Shown piece by piece: positions 60,556-64,000 of a stretch of DNA of 64,000 nt. Positions within the stretch are counted from its first letter, which is position 1; each line of letters opens with the position of its first letter. Origin of the DNA: Nemophila menziesii (lineage: Eukaryota > Streptophyta > Magnoliopsida > Boraginales > Hydrophyllaceae); NCBI GenBank assembly GCA_029959085.1, contig JARWIR010000011.1, positions 11,719,840 to 11,783,839 of the forward strand, given 5' to 3'. The translations under genes were made by a program, and so were the position numbers. The notes under the pieces are model-generated. The model saw only the letters and a program-made list of their open reading frames with translations. It did not search any database and was not told where the DNA came from.

Positions 60556-63500
60556 GTGTAATCGTATGATGTTAGAGGAATTTTTCGTGTTTATGTTATA
60601 TAATTTTATTACTGGGTTTTTTTTTAGTGAGATTCTATAAAATTATATTATGTGTTGACACTACACAGGTGATGATGTTCAAGAAGCAAATATGCGTAGA
60701 TGCAAAGCTAAGTTATACTATAGAAATAAATTATTTATTTGTGATTTTTGGTATTATATTTACTACTATTCCTAGTCATTTTTGGTTAATTTTTGTTAGT
60801 TTTAATATTTTATTATACTAATGAAAGCTATTTATATGTGCTTCTCAATATTTCAATAAACTCGCACAAGAGGATCTTCCTGTCAAAATTTATAAAAGTG
60901 ATGAGTTTTCTTAATTGATTAAAGATTAATGACTCTTTATCACCACTTATAAAACTTACAAATCTTCATAATTGATTAGTTACTAATGAATAAAACATAT
61001 TTTTAATCTTCTAATTTATTGATATAAGGATATTCTAATTCAGAATTAGTTTTGAAATTATATGTCATTGATGGGATTCCACAACTAATTTTTTAAAGCA
61101 AGCTATAACATTATGTTTCATATCTCTCATTTGCATTTATATGGACCAAACTTTTTAATTAATAGTTTTTGTTAAATTGTTTTATTAATGGGTCTGTAAG
61201 ACTACTGTTGAAGTATAATTCATCTACGTTGATCATGTTGCACATCATAACCATATGACAGAGTTTCTGTTTCAAATGTAAACTTATTTGTGTCCTGAAT
61301 TTGATACAATTTTATTTTCTTGGGTAAAATACCAAATACCTTATAGTTTGATAAAAAAATCAAAAAATCCTATAGTTTTCGTTTAGTCAAATTCACTCTG
61401 TGGTTTTTTAAATCGGGATAACGCATAACATCAATCATCTTAGTGACATAATTGTAGTGATTATATTGACCCTTTGCTAGATTGATTAATTTAAACTATT
61501 TTCTTTATGGAGATATGCACAAAATACCATGGAAACTCGAGTATAACTTCTATCAAGTAATTAATTAACCAGAAGTTTGTTGATTAATTTGTCATATCTT
61601 TAAATAATAAAACAATTGTATTCATAAAAAAATGCATACCATTAGGGGTAGATAAGTTGGAAAACTAAATAAAATTATAAAATGCACAAATTCTTTGGAT
61701 AATGTGTGTAAACTTTGCAGACAAATGTTTTAAACGTGTGGCCTCCCTTGTTAATATGAAAAAATCTCAACTATTTGGACAGTATAATAAATATAATAAT
61801 AAGATAATTTCTAATTAAGTCCAAAACCCAATAAATTATGTCTTAAAAATTTCATTCTGGATGTTTGAATGAACAAGGTCAAAAGTAATCTTCTAAGCTT
61901 ATAATATACGTAATATAACATTATACAATCATAATAATAAAAATAAAGACAAATAAAAGTATACAACTTGCAACGTTGAAAAACAATGAAATTAAAAACA
62001 TATACTTGTCTCTTCACCACCGCATATTCAAATACAAACACAAAAAGAAATAAGAAATCTCTTCCACCAAGACGCTTACCTGCACAAAGAACCGCCACCA
62101 TTCTCCACCATCTTCAACAATCGAACCCAAACCATTCTCCACCATCCTCGACAATCAAGTCCACCAAACACAGAGCCCAATAGAATATTTTCTCTTTAAG
62201 CCTCTCACATGCACAATTAATCTCCACGCATGGACCATTCTTCTCCATCTTCGTGCTTAGTTATGCCATTAACAATCAACTGCACAATAGGAATCTCCTC
62301 CACTCGTGCAAAAAAAACTGCCGCCATTCTCCACCATTTTCAGTACTATTCCATCAACAATTGACCCTTCTCACCTGCAGAAGACATGGTTTTCACAGGG
62401 CTTGTTTATGCCATAAACAATAGAGCACATAATAAGAATCGCCGCCACTAGTACAATAGAAACCGTCGCCACTCATCTATCATTCTTATTCATCGGGCTT
62501 GACTATGCCATCAACAATTGAGCCCACCAAACAGATACTATTAATTTTGCTGACCCGCTCACCTAAACAAGAAGCCACACATGGACCACTCTCCACCTTT
62601 TTTCACAAGAATTGGCTATGCCATAAAAAATAGAGCGCACAATAAGAATCGCCGCCACTTATGCAAAAGAAATTGTCACCAATCTTGTATCATTCTTCTT
62701 CATTTTCTATTGAGCTTGACTATGCCATCAACAATTGAGCCCACCAAACACATAGCCCACTTCCAATTTTGCTGACTTATGCGATTCAATTCATTGCAAT
62801 ATTGCTTTGTTTTGAAACCTCTATTCTTGGACGATGATCAATAGAAACGAAAATTGCCTTTTTCTAAGAAGGACCAATACAGTAATATTAAACACAATGA
62901 ACGCTGTCAAATAAAAGGAAGAAAGGTGTTGATTAGTAGAGTTAGATTTTATTGAAACATATCCAATCCATATGAAGGAAGGGATACGAACAATAGAAAA
63001 ACAAGTGGTTCCTTGGCAATATGATGGATAAGACAATAGAGTAATTTTTTTTCTTTTGGGTCAACAGAAATAAAGAGACAGTAAAGCACGACAAGAAGGG
63101 ACGGTGAAGCAGGTAACAAGGTATTACTGATCGAGGCGTCGTTGTGAAAAGTAAGTGCTACAAAAATTCCTTACATCTTACATTTGGAAAGGTAAAAAAA
63201 ATATTTTTAATACCATCCAGTAAGAGATTGTTACGTTGTTACTGCAAATCATTTCCCATTATTTACCTTTATCTTGTGCAATTTGATTCGATATATTTCT
63301 TCAATAATTATATTTCTTCGTATTAAGTTACCAACTCTTATGAATATTCTCTTGTAATAAGAAGTTTGGATTTTAAAAAGATATTGTGATTTAAAAAAGA
63401 GTTATGTTTGTATCCATTTCTACTTTTTTGGCTTTTGGATATTTAAGTAACTCATGAAATGTGTTTGTATCCTCTTCGTTTGGAAGCAAAAAGTTGATGT

Positions 63501-64000
63501 AATAGGCTGTTGTAATGTAGATGGAGTGTTTTATGATTTTCAGATGTCGATTAAAAAAATTAAATTCCTTAATCAAAGTTGTTCAAATAGGCTGTCACTT
63601 AACATAGTAAGGGTATTTCATACTATAAATATAATAAAAATGGGCTTAGCGGTTGAAAAAGTTTTTTTTTGGTTGTGAACCTTTTGAATTAATCACCCTA
63701 TAATAATTTGTTATTTTGGATAAAAGAAACTCTTAATACAAGTTCGAGTGCTACTAAGTTAATTATGGGTTTTGAACTAACAAATATAAAATTACCGAGT
63801 GAATCATATATTTGTCTCCTTATATAATATCACAAGTATACTCGTGAAGCTATATCAAAAATAAAAATTTACAAAATAATATGATATTATAATTAAAGAA
63901 AATAATGAATTATTGATGTAAAAATCAAAATTCACGTGTCATTTACTCAATACTATTCCCTAAAGTGATCAGAATTATAATCCCAAAAAATGAATGTAGT
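60556..64000. repeat. Tandem unit S2, second copy (runs off the window)
   Basis: Direct repeat of 51779-55250. The match continues to the last base of the window, so the tandem array probably extends further. Confidence 0.9.
61801..63698. mobile_element. Non-autonomous Mutator-like element, copy 2
   Basis: An 1898 bp counterpart of 53025-54931, with TATAATAAT at 61792-61800 and 63699-63707. Because the insertion site and target duplication are the same as in copy 1, both descend from one insertion followed by tandem duplication. The interior repeat block (62080-62790) is longer than in copy 1 and shows at least four rounds of the CTATGCCATAAACAATAGAG / GCCCACCAAACA motif. Confidence 0.72.

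Overview
The window looks like AT-rich, repeat-dominated nuclear DNA of a flowering plant. The evidence is Ty1-copia elements with a plant-type primer binding site (complementary to initiator tRNA-Met), a hAT-type MITE, Mutator-like pieces, short introns with plant-like GT..AG borders, and broken copies of Argonaute (AGO4/6/9 clade) and WAV3-type RING genes. No species can be named from the sequence. I find no gene that I would call intact and functional. Every recognisable protein is a pseudogene or part of a mobile element. Identities were judged by eye; no alignment or database search was run.

Layout. 1-4141 is a segment (S1) with antisense copia gag remnants and a palindromic minisatellite; it recurs at 55555-59789. 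4762-8277 and 9303-12715 are two direct copies of a 3.4-3.5 kb block holding exon-like remnants of an unrecognised minus-strand gene. 12.7-22.9 kb is the most unusual part. It holds an inverted pair of Argonaute PIWI fragments (12.72-14.59 kb), a second Argonaute C-terminal fragment (18.03-18.61 kb), a palindrome of RING-finger exons (18.89-20.38 kb) and an Argonaute N-domain fragment (20.40-20.90 kb). The last three sit between the 1.7 kb arms of a larger inverted repeat (16.24-17.97 / 21.15-22.86 kb). 25.3-28.8 kb holds two related fold-back elements with CCA-rich left ends and TGG-rich right ends; the larger also carries an array of about 18 short palindromes. 28.9-30.4 kb has further short palindromes and a 39-40 bp minisatellite. 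A 550 bp hAT-type MITE lies at 31531-32080 and a Mutator-type transposase 5' fragment at 32.93-33.66 kb.

The right half is a mosaic of antisense copia fragments (34.1-36.4, 43.5-51.5, 55.6-57.1, 59.8-60.6 kb). A complete but coding-dead copia element (36387-43530) with LTRs differing at one base in 364 interrupts it. Its 5 bp target duplication and the empty site are both readable inside the window. A 2.1 kb tandem duplication (47377-51535) follows, then an approximately 8.8 kb tandem unit (51779-60555, repeating to the window end) that includes a 1.9 kb Mutator-like element with 9 bp target duplications.

The parts do not form a pathway in the usual sense. The best candidate for biological activity is RNA-level. 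Inverted copies of Argonaute and RING exons could, if transcribed through, make hairpin RNAs and small RNAs against the parental genes, including an RNA-directed DNA methylation effector. This is inference and rests on transcription that cannot be seen here.
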